Source: JBKQHQ01 sp052148715 (GTDB lineage Bacteria > Pseudomonadota > Alphaproteobacteria > Rhizobiales > Xanthobacteraceae). Taken from it: a stretch of 40,057 bases of DNA. Positions 21,987-30,531 of the stretch are shown here, one piece after another. The stretch is from NCBI GenBank assembly GCA_052148715.1, contig JBKQHQ010000262.1:1-40057 (forward strand). The letters run 5' to 3'. The translations under genes were made by a program, and so were the position numbers. Numbering within the stretch: the first letter of the stretch is position 1; every line of letters starts with the position of its first letter. Below the pieces are notes generated by a model that saw only the letters and a program-made list of their open reading frames with translations, did not search any database and had not been told where the DNA came from.

Positions 21987-22292
21987 ATGGCCAAAGAAAG
22001 ACACCGGCCGGACGCCAAAGCAGCGGCAGAAGCTTTAGCAGTTCAAGCACTTACGTTCCTAGCCAACGAGCCGACGCGGCTCGGGCGGTTCCTTGCCGAG
22101 ACGGGAATCGGTCCGCAAGCGATCCGCACGGCGGCCCAGGAACCGGGCTTTCTCGCCGGAGTGCTCGGCTATATTCTTGGGGATGAATCGCTGCTCATCG
22201 CCTTTGCAGGCGAGGCCGGCGTAAAACCATCGGAGGTTGCGCGCACCCACGCGGTACTGGCCGGCCCAGCCTGGGAGCGCGAAGTGCCGTGA
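21987..22292 (+). CDS. DUF3572 protein
   Basis: The 101-residue helical product (AEALAVQALTFLANEPTRLG, RFLAETGIGPQ, AAQEPGFLAGVLGYILGDES) matches DUF3572, a family of unknown function that commonly stands divergent from divK in Hyphomicrobiales. The first methionine (MAKERHRPDAK) is conserved-looking. There is no membrane segment or catalytic motif. Confidence 0.88.
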   Translation: MAKERHRPDAKAAAEALAVQALTFLANEPTRLGRFLAETGIGPQAIRTAAQEPGFLAGVLGYILGDESLLIAFAGEAGVKPSEVARTHAVLAGPAWEREVP

Positions 22293-22396
22293 TGCCCGGC
22301 CTTTGCCGCGACTGCCTTGCCGCTGCTGGCGCGCTAATCCGGCGCGATCACGCTAGCAGAAGACCTGGTGGAAGCTGGCCTTGACCAGCGCGGCTT

Positions 22397-23251
22397 TCAC
22401 TTGCAGGGCGCCTGGTCCTGGATTTCCAGCGAGCTCAACTTTGCCGCCACGACGAACTCGTTGTAGTCCAGCAACAGCGCCCGCGAAATTCCGTTCTCGT
22501 AAAGCTCGACGCTCAGCGCATAGACCGGCGTCTGCTCGCCCTCGCTTTTTTGATCGCGATCGAAATAGCTGATGGTCACCGGCCAACGTCGCAATTCAGC
22601 AAGCGCCGACTGCCCGGCCGCAGCGTCGGTGGGCTTGCGCTGGTCCGGCGCGATCGTCCGCCCGATGATCGTCAGCGTATCGTAGAGCTTTTGCCCGGTC
22701 TCGGAACCATCATAAACCGGCAGCTCCAGCACCGTCTTGCCGGCGCGCGCGGCGGCGATGATTCGGCGCATATGCTCGGTCGGAAAGACCACGTGGGCTT
22801 CGAGCTTCATGGCTTTTTCCTCAGGCTTGGCGAGCGCCACGGCGACCGCGTCGGCGCGCCGCTCAGCCCGGCCTTCGGTGGTCTCGACAACCTGGTTGTT
22901 GAGGGAGTTCTGCGAGTTGAAGCGAAACGTCTTGGCCGCGCCATCTTCCCAAGTGGTCGAGCGCAAATCGCTCAGCGCGGTCTTACCCTCACCGGAGTCG
23001 AGTTCCGACACTTGCCGGAATCGCAGGTCGTATCCATGACAAACGCTGCCGGAAAAATCGTAAAGAATCCGGCCTCGAACCGCCTGGACCGATGATTTGC
23101 CGCGCGCATCGCCGAGCGTGAGATCGTAAACGGCGCGGTGCGGCGCCAGCACCACGTCGCCGCTTTCGGCGGCGGATGCTCCGCCTGGGAACATGGAGGC
23201 CACGACCACCGCGGCAAACCCCAAGCGCATGGGGTGACCAAGCTCAAGCAT
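22397..23251 (-). CDS. eipB: EipB-like cell envelope integrity protein (DUF1849)
   Basis: The 284-residue product has an N-terminal signal peptide (RLGFAAVVVASMFPGGASA) and a DUF1849 body: VVLAPHRAVYDLTLGDARG, RGRILYDFSGSVCHGYDLRF, ELPVYDGSETGQKLYDTLTI, ISYFD and a late YALSVELYENGISRALLLDY. Brucella EipB, a periplasmic beta-spiral protein of this family needed for envelope integrity, has a conserved disulfide; here the cysteine in GSVCHGYD and the one near the C-terminus (QAPCK) fit that pair. The start at 23251 follows AGGCGAGGT; the longer frame to 23467 is unlikely. Confidence 0.88.
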   Translation of the reverse strand: MLELGHPMRLGFAAVVVASMFPGGASAAESGDVVLAPHRAVYDLTLGDARGKSSVQAVRGRILYDFSGSVCHGYDLRFRQVSELDSGEGKTALSDLRSTTWEDGAAKTFRFNSQNSLNNQVVETTEGRAERRADAVAVALAKPEEKAMKLEAHVVFPTEHMRRIIAAARAGKTVLELPVYDGSETGQKLYDTLTIIGRTIAPDQRKPTDAAAGQSALAELRRWPVTISYFDRDQKSEGEQTPVYALSVELYENGISRALLLDYNEFVVAAKLSSLEIQDQAPCK

Positions 23252-23393
23252 TACAACCTCGCCTCTGCGCCGCCGCCGGGCCAACATAGGGAAGGGACGA
23301 GTGCACTGCAATGTGCGCGGCCTGCCCTTGCATACCGACCCATGTTCGGCAAAGACGACGATGAATGGCAAAGGTGGCGACAGGAGGGACATG

Positions 23394-23861
23394 ATGGCCG
23401 GAACGGTGGAACGAAAGCTCGGCGAGATCGGGATTGTGTTGCCGACTCCAGCGAGTCCGGTTGCCAATTACGTCGGATTCGTGCGCAGCGGCGGTCTGCT
23501 CGTCGTGTCCGGTCAGCTCTGTCTCGGCAGCGACGGAAAGCTCGTGGCCAAGGGCAAGCTTGGCGCGGGCGTCTCGATCGAAGCCGGAACCAAGGCTGCG
23601 CAAGCCTGCGCCGTTAACCTTATTGCCCAGGTGAAGTCGGCTTTGGGCGATCTCGACAAAGTCGTACGCGTCGTGCGCCTTGGCGGGTTCATCAATTCCG
23701 CGCCGGATTTTGTCGACGGTCCCAAGGTGATGAACGGCGCGTCGGACCTCATGGTGGCGGCATTCGGCGACAAGGGCCGGCACGCGCGCTCAACCATTGG
23801 CGTCGCGGCATTGCCACTCGACGCGGCGGTCGAGGTCGAGGGCCTGTTCGAGGTTTCCTGA
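23394..23861 (+). CDS. RidA family protein
   Basis: The 155-residue product (GIVLPTPASPVANYVGFVRS, then GLLVVSGQL) is a RidA/YjgF-type protein. RidA members hydrolyse reactive enamine/imine intermediates. The arginine and glutamate typical of active members appear in HARSTIGVAALPLDAAVEVE. It is the longer RidA-like variant found in alphaproteobacteria. The start is ATG 23394 (or 23391), 5 bases after AGGAGGG. It opens a + strand run with the glycerophosphodiesterase gene 32 bp downstream. Confidence 0.92.
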   Translation: MAGTVERKLGEIGIVLPTPASPVANYVGFVRSGGLLVVSGQLCLGSDGKLVAKGKLGAGVSIEAGTKAAQACAVNLIAQVKSALGDLDKVVRVVRLGGFINSAPDFVDGPKVMNGASDLMVAAFGDKGRHARSTIGVAALPLDAAVEVEGLFEVS

Positions 23862-23893
23862 GCGCGGACCTTCGGTCCGCGACCACACATCGC

Positions 23894-24640
23894 ATGCGCA
23901 ATCTCGATTGGCTGATCGCACGTCCGGTGGCCCATCGTGGTCTGCACGACGTGCGCAGCGGCATCATCGAGAACACACCCTCGGCGGTGGCCGCCGCCAT
24001 CGAGGCAGGCTATGCGATCGAGGTCGATCTGCAGATCACCGCCGACGGCGAAGCCATGGTGCATCATGACGACGCGCTCGGCCGGCTCACTGAGGGAAGC
24101 GAGCGGCTAGCGGATCTGCGCGCCGAGGCGCTCAGGCGCGTGCCGTTCAAGGGCACGGCCGATCGCATGCTCACGCTGGGCGAACTCCTCGACCTGGTCG
24201 ATGGGCGTGCCACGTTGGTGCTCGAGCTCAAGAGTCATTTCGACGGCGATCGCCGGCTCGTGGCCCGCACGGCCGCAGTCCTTGCGTCTTCCTCGGCTCC
24301 GGTTGCGGTCATGTCCTTCGATCCGTTCCAGATTGAAGCCCTCCGCGCGATCGAACCGCGCGTTCCGCGCGGAATCGTCGCGGAGCGCCGGTACAGCCAC
24401 CCGGAGTGGCAGGCGTTGCCGCGCGGAACCCGATGGACAATGGCCCATCTCCTGCATGGACTTCGGACATGTCCGCACTTCGTCGCCTATGCGGTCCAAG
24501 ACTTGCCAGCCCTCGCGCCGCTGTTTGCCAAGCATATCTTTGGCCTGCCCCTGCTCACCTGGACGGTGCGAACCGCCGAGCAAGCCCGCACAGCGCGACG
24601 TTTGGCCGACCAAATGATCTTCGAAGGATTTCGGCCATAG
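23894..24640 (+). CDS. glycerophosphodiester phosphodiesterase
   Basis: The 248-residue GDPD-family enzyme hydrolyses glycerophosphodiesters to glycerol 3-phosphate and an alcohol. The family residues are visible: AHRG (13-16), EN at 26-27, EVDLQITADG with E43 and D45, and VHHDD with H57/H58. Late strands include VLELK, VMSFDP and LLTWTVRT. There is no signal peptide, so it is probably cytoplasmic like UgpQ. It lies between the RidA-family gene and the FemAB-like gene in one run. Confidence 0.93.
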   Translation: MRNLDWLIARPVAHRGLHDVRSGIIENTPSAVAAAIEAGYAIEVDLQITADGEAMVHHDDALGRLTEGSERLADLRAEALRRVPFKGTADRMLTLGELLDLVDGRATLVLELKSHFDGDRRLVARTAAVLASSSAPVAVMSFDPFQIEALRAIEPRVPRGIVAERRYSHPEWQALPRGTRWTMAHLLHGLRTCPHFVAYAVQDLPALAPLFAKHIFGLPLLTWTVRTAEQARTARRLADQMIFEGFRP

Positions 24641-24733
24641 GCGCGCCAACCCTGATGCAGATGCTATGTTTGCCTTTCCACGAGACGACATTGGTCGCGC
24701 CGCCACGGCATCCGGAATTCGGCCGGTGAAAAC

Positions 24734-25999
24734 ATGAGCGCCGCAAAACTTCGCGTCCGCGTCTTGCGCTCGATCGAGGAGATCGACGCGGCAGCCTGGG
24801 ATGCGTGCGCGAACCCGGATGCGTCCAGCTCATCGGCTGCGGCAACGGCCCCAGATCTTCGGGGAGGCGCGCAGGGTTGCGAGGCGGGCCAAGATCCATC
24901 GCACGAGGAAAGGAATAATCCGTTCATCTGCTATGATTTCTTGCACGCGCTCGAAGCGTCCGAATCGGTCGGCGCGAGGTCCGGATGGCTAGTTCAGCAC
25001 CTGGCGGCGCAGCGTGAAGACGGCCAGCTGATCGGCGCGGTCCCCTGCTATCTCAAATCCCACTCGCGTGGCGAATATGTTTTTGATCACGGCTGGGCCG
25101 AGGCCTACGAGCGGGTCGGCGGAAGCTATTACCCGAAGCTGCAGGTTTCCGTGCCGTTCACGCCCGCGACCGGGCGACGGCTTTTGGTCCGCGAAGGCGC
25201 TGATTCGGACGCGGTCCGTCGCGCGCTGATTGCCGCGCTGCTTGAGCTGCGCGAACGGCGGCAAAGCTCGTCGGTGCACCTGACCTTTCTCACCAAGCCC
25301 GAATGGCACCTTCTCGCGGGAGAAGGATTCCTGCAGCGCACCGATCAACAGTTCCACTGGGAGAACGCGGGCTACGGTTCTTTCGACGACTTCCTTGCGG
25401 TGCTTGCCTCGCGCAAGCGAAAGGCCATCAAGCGCGAGCGACGCGAAGCGCTCGAGTCCGGAATCAGCGTTCATTGGCTGACTGGCGCCGACCTTACCGA
25501 GGAGATCTGGGACGCCTTCTTCGGCTTCTACATGGATACAGGCTCGCGCAAATGGGGCCGCCCCTATCTCACGCGATCGTTCTTTTCATTGATCGGCGAG
25601 CGCATGCGCGACCGCGTGCTGTTGGTCATGGCCAAGCGGGCGCAGCGCTGGATCGCGGGCGCCATCAATTTCATTGGCTCACAGACGCTCTACGGCCGGC
25701 ATTGGGGGGCCGTCGAGCACCACCCTTTCCTGCATTTCGAGCTGTGCTATTACCAAGCAATCGATTTCGCCATTGCGCACCAACTCGCGCGAGTCGAGGC
25801 CGGCGCCCAGGGGGAGCATAAACTCGCCCGCGGCTACCTGCCGGTGACGACCTACTCTGCCCATTACATCGCCGATCCGGCGCTCCGCCGCGCCATCGCC
25901 GACTATCTTGCATGCGAGCGCACTTATGTCGCCTCAGCAGGAGAAGAGCTTGCCGCCTTCGCGCCATTCCGCAAGGATCTGCACGTCGAAGCGGAGTAA
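24734..25999 (+). CDS. FemAB-like GNAT-fold acyltransferase (DUF482)
   Basis: The 421-residue product matches the DUF482 (FemAB-like/peptidogalycan biosynthesis) group: NPFICYDFLHALEASESVG near residue 59, DGQLIGAVPCYLKSHSRGEY, a YYPKLQVSVPFTPATGRRLL core, SRKRKAIKRERREA, FYMDTGSRKWGRPYLTRSFF and the late GAQGEHKLARGYLPVTTYS. The fold suggests aminoacyl or acetyl transfer; the substrate is unknown. It starts 93 bp after the diesterase gene and ends 27 bp before HIT, probably the same operon. Confidence 0.9.
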   Translation: MSAAKLRVRVLRSIEEIDAAAWDACANPDASSSSAAATAPDLRGGAQGCEAGQDPSHEERNNPFICYDFLHALEASESVGARSGWLVQHLAAQREDGQLIGAVPCYLKSHSRGEYVFDHGWAEAYERVGGSYYPKLQVSVPFTPATGRRLLVREGADSDAVRRALIAALLELRERRQSSSVHLTFLTKPEWHLLAGEGFLQRTDQQFHWENAGYGSFDDFLAVLASRKRKAIKRERREALESGISVHWLTGADLTEEIWDAFFGFYMDTGSRKWGRPYLTRSFFSLIGERMRDRVLLVMAKRAQRWIAGAINFIGSQTLYGRHWGAVEHHPFLHFELCYYQAIDFAIAHQLARVEAGAQGEHKLARGYLPVTTYSAHYIADPALRRAIADYLACERTYVASAGEELAAFAPFRKDLHVEAE

Positions 26000-26026
26000 C
26001 GAAAACTGGCCGAGAAGGAGGCTTTG

Positions 26027-26449
26027 ATGCCGACCTACGATCCCAACAACATTTTTGCGAAAATCCTGCGCGGCGAGGTGCCTGCCCACAAAGTCTACGA
26101 GGACGAGAAGACGTTGGCGTTTCTCGACATCATGCCGCGCGCGCCGGGGCATACACTGGTGCTCCCGAAGGCGCCTGCGCGCAATATTCTCGACGTCGCT
26201 CCCGACGATCTCGCCCACGTGATGAAGGTGGCGCAGAAGATCGCGCACGCCGGCATCAAGGCGTTCAACGCCGACGGCGTCACCATCCAGCAATTCAATG
26301 AGGCCGCGGGCGGGCAGGCCGTCTTCCACCTTCACGTCCACGTGATCCCGCGCAAGGATCGTGTGACGCTGAAGCCGCCCGAAAGCGGCATGGAGAAGCC
26401 GGAGGTGCTCGCCGAGCAGGCCAAAAAGCTCGCCGCCGCGCTTGCCTAG
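26027..26449 (+). CDS. HIT family protein
   Basis: The 140-residue histidine-triad protein has the catalytic HxHxH motif at H101, H103 and H105 in FHLHVHVIPRKD. HIT proteins hydrolyse or transfer nucleoside phosphates. NNIFAKILRGEVPAHKVYED and FLDIMPRAPGHTLVLPK are typical of the HINT-like branch. The ATG at 26027 has AAGGAGG at ideal spacing; the overlapping TTG at 26024 is an alternative. Confidence 0.95.
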   Translation: MPTYDPNNIFAKILRGEVPAHKVYEDEKTLAFLDIMPRAPGHTLVLPKAPARNILDVAPDDLAHVMKVAQKIAHAGIKAFNADGVTIQQFNEAAGGQAVFHLHVHVIPRKDRVTLKPPESGMEKPEVLAEQAKKLAAALA

Positions 26450-26504
26450 CAAGCTCCGATCAGCAAGCCGACACTCATAGGCCTTTGCCGACTATCGGCA
26501 GGCG

Positions 26505-28946
26505 CTAGACCTTGAGCGGCACTTTCGGCACTGAGCCGCGGCGCGGGGGTTCACCGCCGCCATCGCCCTTGGGCCCAGGCGGTTTGGTTCCGCGCGGCCC
26601 GGGCGGACGCCGCCTGGGCTTCGACTGGCGCGGCTCCGGAAGCTTTTCCGGCTTCGGTGTCACCGGACCGTCAAGGTATTCGAAACCGAGCTTCTCGGCG
26701 CCGTCCTCGTCCTTGGTCAGCGTCACGCGCACGTGCCCGCCGTCCTTCAGCCGCCCGAACAGCACTTCGTCGGCCAACGGCTTCTTGATGTGCTCCTGAA
26801 TAACGCGGGCCATGGGCCGCGCGCCCATCTGCTCGTCATAGCCGTGGCCGATGAGCCACTTGGCTGCCTCGTCGCTGAGCTCGATAGTCACGTCGCGGTC
26901 GGCGAGCTGCGCCTCGAGCTGCAGCACGAACTTCTCAACCACGAGGGCAATGATGTCCTCAGTCAGGTGCGCAAAGGTGATGATCGAGTCGAGCCGATTA
27001 CGGAATTCCGGCGCGAACATCCGATTGATCGCCTCAAGATCGTCACCCTCGCGCTTCGTGCGCGTGAAACCATAGGCCTGCTTGGCGAGGTCGGCCGCGC
27101 CGGCATTGGTGGTCATGATCAAGATGACGTTGCGGAAGTCCACCTGCTTGCCGTTGTGGTCGGTCAGCTTGCCGTGGTCCATGATCTGCAGCAGCACGTT
27201 GAACAGATCGGGGTGGGCTTTTTCGATTTCGTCAAGCAACAACACGCAGTGGGGGTGCTGATCGACGCCATCGGTCAAGAGCCCTCCCTGATCGAAGCCG
27301 ACATAGCCAGGCGGTGCACCGATCAAGCGCGACACCGTATGCCGCTCCATATACTCCGACATGTCGAAGCGGATCAGTTCGACGCCGAGCGTGGCGGCGA
27401 GCTGCTTTGCCACCTCGGTCTTGCCGACGCCGGTCGGCCCCGAGAACAGATAGCATCCAATCGGCTTCTCGGGCTCGCGCAGGCCAGCGCGCGCGAGCTT
27501 GATCGACGCTGACAGCGCCTCGATCGCCTTGTCTTGCCCGTACACCACCCGCTTCAGCGTTTGATCGAGATGCTGCAACACCTCGGCGTCGTCTTTCGAC
27601 ACCGCCTTGGGCGGAATGCGCGCCATGGTCGCGATCGTGGTCTCGATTTCCTTGATGCCGATCGTCTTGCGGCGCTTGCTCTCCGGCAGCAACATCTGCG
27701 CCGCCCCCGACTCGTCGATCACGTCGATCGCCTTATCGGGTAACTTGCGGTCGTGGATGTAGCGGGCGCTCAGCTCGACCGCCGCCTTGATCGCTTCGTT
27801 CGTGTATTTGAGCTTGTGGTATTCCTCGAAATAGGGCTTGAGCCCCTTGAGGATGCCGATCGCGTCCGGGACGGTCGGCTCGTTGATGTCAATCTTCTGG
27901 AACCGGCGCACCAGTGCGCGGTCCTTCTCGAAATACTGCCGGTATTCTTTGTAGGTAGTCGATCCAATGCAGCGCACGGTACCAGCGGCCAGCGCCGGTT
28001 TCAGCAAGTTCGAGGCGTCCATCGCGCCGCCTGACGTAGCCCCTGCCCCGATCACCGTATGGATCTCGTCGATGAACATGATGGCGCCGGGATAGGCTTC
28101 GATCTCCTTGATGACCTGCTTCAGCCGCTCCTCGAAGTCGCCGCGATAGCGGGTACCGGCGAGCAATGTCCCCATGTCGAGGGCGAAGACGGTGGAGTTT
28201 CGCAGCACGTCAGGCACCTCGCCGTGCACGATCCTGCGCGCCAGCCCCTCGGCGATGGCGGTCTTGCCGACGCCGGGATCGCCGACGAACAGCGGATTGT
28301 TCTTTTGCCGGCGGCATAGCACCTGAATTGTCCGGCTGATCTCCGTGTCGCGACCGATCAGCGGATCGATCTTGCCATCACGCGCCTTCTTGTTGAGGTT
28401 GACGCAATAGGCATCGAGCGCATCGCCCTTCTTCTTCGGCTCTTCGCCGACCTTGGTCTCGGTCTCCTCGTCGACCCCACGCACCGGCCGCGACTCGGAC
28501 ATTCCGGGCCGCTTGGCGATGCCGTGGCTGATGTAGTTAACCGCGTCGTAGCGGGTCATGTCCTGCTCTTGCAGGAAATAGGCGGCGTGACTTTCGCGCT
28601 CCGCGAAAATCGCTACCAGGACGTTGGCGCCGGTGACCTCTTCGCGCCCCGATGATTGCACGTGAATGACCGCGCGCTGGATCACACGCTGGAAACCAGC
28701 GGTCGGCTTGGAATCCTCATTGGTATCCGTAACGAGGTTCTCAAGCTCACTTTCGAGGTAGGCCACGAGGCTGCGCCGCAGCTTCTCCAGATCGACATTG
28801 CAGGCGCGCATCACCGCGGCTGCGTCCTGGTCATCCACGAGCGCCAGCAACAGGTGCTCCAGCGTCGCGTATTCGTGGCGCCGCTCATTGGCGAGGGCCA
28901 GGGCACGATGGAGCGACTGCTCAAGGCTGCGCGAGAAAGTGGGCAT
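26505..28946 (-). CDS. clpA: ATP-dependent Clp protease ATPase subunit ClpA
   Basis: ClpA unfolds substrates and feeds them to ClpP. The 813-residue product has the N-domain (residues about 1-150, SLEQSLHRALALANERRHEY onward), Walker A GDPGVGKTAIAEGLA of the first AAA+ module, a second Walker A GPTGVGKTEVAKQLA, and VLLLDEIEKAHPDLF in the second module. The C-terminus carries an unusual Pro/Gly/Lys-rich tail of about 50 residues (KPRRRPPGPRGTKPPGPKG). It lies 27 bp downstream of clpS, the adaptor for N-end-rule substrates, in one transcript. Confidence 0.97.
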   Translation of the reverse strand: MPTFSRSLEQSLHRALALANERRHEYATLEHLLLALVDDQDAAAVMRACNVDLEKLRRSLVAYLESELENLVTDTNEDSKPTAGFQRVIQRAVIHVQSSGREEVTGANVLVAIFAERESHAAYFLQEQDMTRYDAVNYISHGIAKRPGMSESRPVRGVDEETETKVGEEPKKKGDALDAYCVNLNKKARDGKIDPLIGRDTEISRTIQVLCRRQKNNPLFVGDPGVGKTAIAEGLARRIVHGEVPDVLRNSTVFALDMGTLLAGTRYRGDFEERLKQVIKEIEAYPGAIMFIDEIHTVIGAGATSGGAMDASNLLKPALAAGTVRCIGSTTYKEYRQYFEKDRALVRRFQKIDINEPTVPDAIGILKGLKPYFEEYHKLKYTNEAIKAAVELSARYIHDRKLPDKAIDVIDESGAAQMLLPESKRRKTIGIKEIETTIATMARIPPKAVSKDDAEVLQHLDQTLKRVVYGQDKAIEALSASIKLARAGLREPEKPIGCYLFSGPTGVGKTEVAKQLAATLGVELIRFDMSEYMERHTVSRLIGAPPGYVGFDQGGLLTDGVDQHPHCVLLLDEIEKAHPDLFNVLLQIMDHGKLTDHNGKQVDFRNVILIMTTNAGAADLAKQAYGFTRTKREGDDLEAINRMFAPEFRNRLDSIITFAHLTEDIIALVVEKFVLQLEAQLADRDVTIELSDEAAKWLIGHGYDEQMGARPMARVIQEHIKKPLADEVLFGRLKDGGHVRVTLTKDEDGAEKLGFEYLDGPVTPKPEKLPEPRQSKPRRRPPGPRGTKPPGPKGDGGGEPPRRGSVPKVPLKV

Positions 28947-28973
28947 TAGGTTCTCTTCTTCCGCGGTTGACTG

Positions 28974-29309
28974 CTACTTCTTTTCCATGACGCATTGCAA
29001 AGGATGCTGGTGCTTGCGTGCAAAGTCCATCACCTGCGTCACTTTGGTCTCGGCCACTTCATAGGTATAAATGCCGCACTCGCCGATCCCGTGATGGTGA
29101 ACATGCAGCATTATTCGCGTCGCCTCCTCGTGATCCTTGTTGAAGAACCGCTCTAGCACGTGGACCACAAACTCCATGGGCGTATAGTCGTCGTTCAGGA
29201 TCAAGACCCGGTACATGCTCGGGCGCTTGGTCTGCGGCCTGGTCTTAGTGACGACCGCCGTCCCGGGTGCACCTGGTTCGCCACGACGTTTACGGTCATC
29301 ATCAGCCAT
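28974..29309 (-). CDS. clpS: ClpS adaptor protein
   Basis: ClpS brings N-degron substrates to ClpA. The 111-residue product has the core YRVLILNDDYTPMEFVVHVL, then RFFNKDHEEATRIMLHVHHH, GECGIYTYEVAETKVTQVMD and a final HPLQCVMEKK, which are diagnostic. The frame stays open upstream to 29375 (a 133-residue form starting MSRKNSK); neither start has a clear ribosome site, so the true N-terminus is undecided. It is followed by clpA 27 bp downstream. Confidence 0.93.
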   Translation of the reverse strand: MADDDRKRRGEPGAPGTAVVTKTRPQTKRPSMYRVLILNDDYTPMEFVVHVLERFFNKDHEEATRIMLHVHHHGIGECGIYTYEVAETKVTQVMDFARKHQHPLQCVMEKK

Positions 29310-29375
29310 GTAGGGATGCTGGCCCCGGTTGAGAACCTGGGCTTCTTGCCTTGGCTTGGAATTCTTGCGGCTCAT

Positions 29376-29778
29376 TGGTCGATGCGGGTAGCGGCTGAAG
29401 ATATCACGCGGATCCGGGTGACCCGCGCTGAGGCCTACCCATCATACGCATTCCCGCGCGTTCATTCCAGATCGCCCGCCGGTGCAAAGAAGACCCTCCC
29501 CAAGGCCGAGCTGCAAAAGCCCCGGATACCTGCTTATGACCAAAGACTCAAATAGGGACAATTCGCGGCCGACGCACGGATCGGCGCGATCCGCCCTGTC
29601 AAGACTTCGCGGTAACGTGAATCGCTTTGAAGCTGGTACCCGCCGACGCACGTCAACGGAATCCCGAAGGCAGCCCGCGCCGCTGGTGCCCAATTAACGA
29701 GCCGAGGCGCTCATCAACCGCACACAGAGTCGCCTTTGTTGCATCATGCCTCAAGCCCGGTGCCGCACTCGCCAACAC
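29376..29778. other. gene-free region between clpS and phasin gene
   Basis: About 400 bp hold no supported gene on either strand; the short open frames here have no family match or ribosome site. The clpS promoter must lie at its left end. Confidence 0.5.
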
Positions 29779-29802
29779 AACAAAGCCCGGCTCGGCCGGG
29801 CT
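29779..29802 (-). terminator. Rho-independent terminator of the phasin gene
   Basis: On the - strand AGCCCGGC, loop CGA, GCCGGGCT is followed by TTTGTTGTG, 30 bp after the phasin stop. It is a compact, perfect 8-bp GC-rich stem with a T-rich tail. Confidence 0.8.
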
Positions 29803-29832
29803 CTGTTCACCGCGCATCACAAACGCGTAACG

Positions 29833-30168
29833 TTACTTTGCCATCGGACGGGCGAGATGACTCTCGAACGGCTTATAGGTCTCCCTGGCGAGATCGGCAT
29901 AGAGCTCGCCGAGCTTGGCTGCGCGCGTCACAAAACCCTCATACGCGCCCTTGAGGTAGTCGGCCTGCACTTCGACGGCCTTATCCAAGGTCTTGGCGCC
30001 CAACAGCTTCTCCGCAGCCGCCGTGCCCTCCTCCAAAGTCTTCTTCGAGTAGTCGGTCACCTCGACTGCAATCGCCTGAACGCTCTTCGAAAGCGCGCCG
30101 AAGGACTTCAACGCCGCATCCACATTGCCTTTGCCGAATTGCTGGATCTCGTCGAAATTCTTTACCAT
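29833..30168 (-). CDS. phasin family protein
   Basis: Phasins coat polyhydroxyalkanoate granules. The 111-residue, helical product (MVKNFDEIQQFGKGNVDAAL, then SFGALSKSVQAIAVEVTDYS, KKTLEEGTAAAEKLLGAKTL) is the Phasin_2 type with an amphipathic coiled-coil pattern. The ATG at 30168 follows GGAGGT at good spacing; the upstream start at 30198 is not needed. It is followed by a strong terminator, so it is monocistronic. A TGC-N3-GCA inverted repeat 74-111 bp upstream may be a granule-repressor (PhaR) site. Confidence 0.9.
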   Translation of the reverse strand: MVKNFDEIQQFGKGNVDAALKSFGALSKSVQAIAVEVTDYSKKTLEEGTAAAEKLLGAKTLDKAVEVQADYLKGAYEGFVTRAAKLGELYADLARETYKPFESHLARPMAK

Positions 30169-30241
30169 ACGACCTCCGCCGGCACATCCGTGCCGCATTT
30201 GGGTTCATTCTGCTCCCTACGAGCCGGTTACGTTAATATAA

Positions 30242-30279
30242 TGCGTTGCACAATTTGGTCAAGAATATGTTGCAACGCA
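30242..30279. promoter_or_regulatory. inverted repeat upstream of phasin gene, candidate PhaR operator
   Basis: TGCGTTGCA (30242-30250) and TGCAACGCA (30271-30279) are perfect inverted repeats 20 bp apart. Each half has the form TGC-N3-GCA, close to the TGC-rich sites described for PhaR repressors of phasin genes. It stands 74 bp before the phasin start. Confidence 0.5.
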
Positions 30280-30349
30280 GCACGAGGAGACTTTTGCGGG
30301 GAAGCCTTTAACGGGTTGGAAACTGCAGCCGCCTAGCCTTGCGGACCGT

Positions 30350-30409
30350 GCCGTCATGCAAGACGGCCCGCCCGGAGGCGGGAAAGACTACCGCCTCGAA
30401 ACCGAGGCG
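30350..30409 (+). promoter_or_regulatory. three tandem hairpins upstream of the carboxypeptidase gene
   Basis: GCCGTC/GACGGC (30350-30367), CCCGCC/GGCGGG (30367-30382, loop CGGA) and CGCCTCG/CGAGGCG (30392-30409, loop AAAC) are three perfect stem-loops in 60 bp, about 120 bp before the D-Ala-D-Ala carboxypeptidase start. They may form a structured leader or a small RNA. They do not end in a T-run. Confidence 0.5.
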
Positions 30410-30531
30410 CGCGGTGCGGAGCGTGTCTTGCGCACAGCGTGTCTTGGGGTCCGGGGACAGTAATAAGGAGAGAGGTGTCGGGGCGCCCGCCAGGGATTGC
30501 CTCAAGAGTCGATCGAGGGACGGGGTAAATC

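Noticed and set aside
29482..29830. Short + frames between clpS and the phasin gene
   Set aside because: Low-complexity Arg/Pro/Ser products without ribosome sites or family resemblance.
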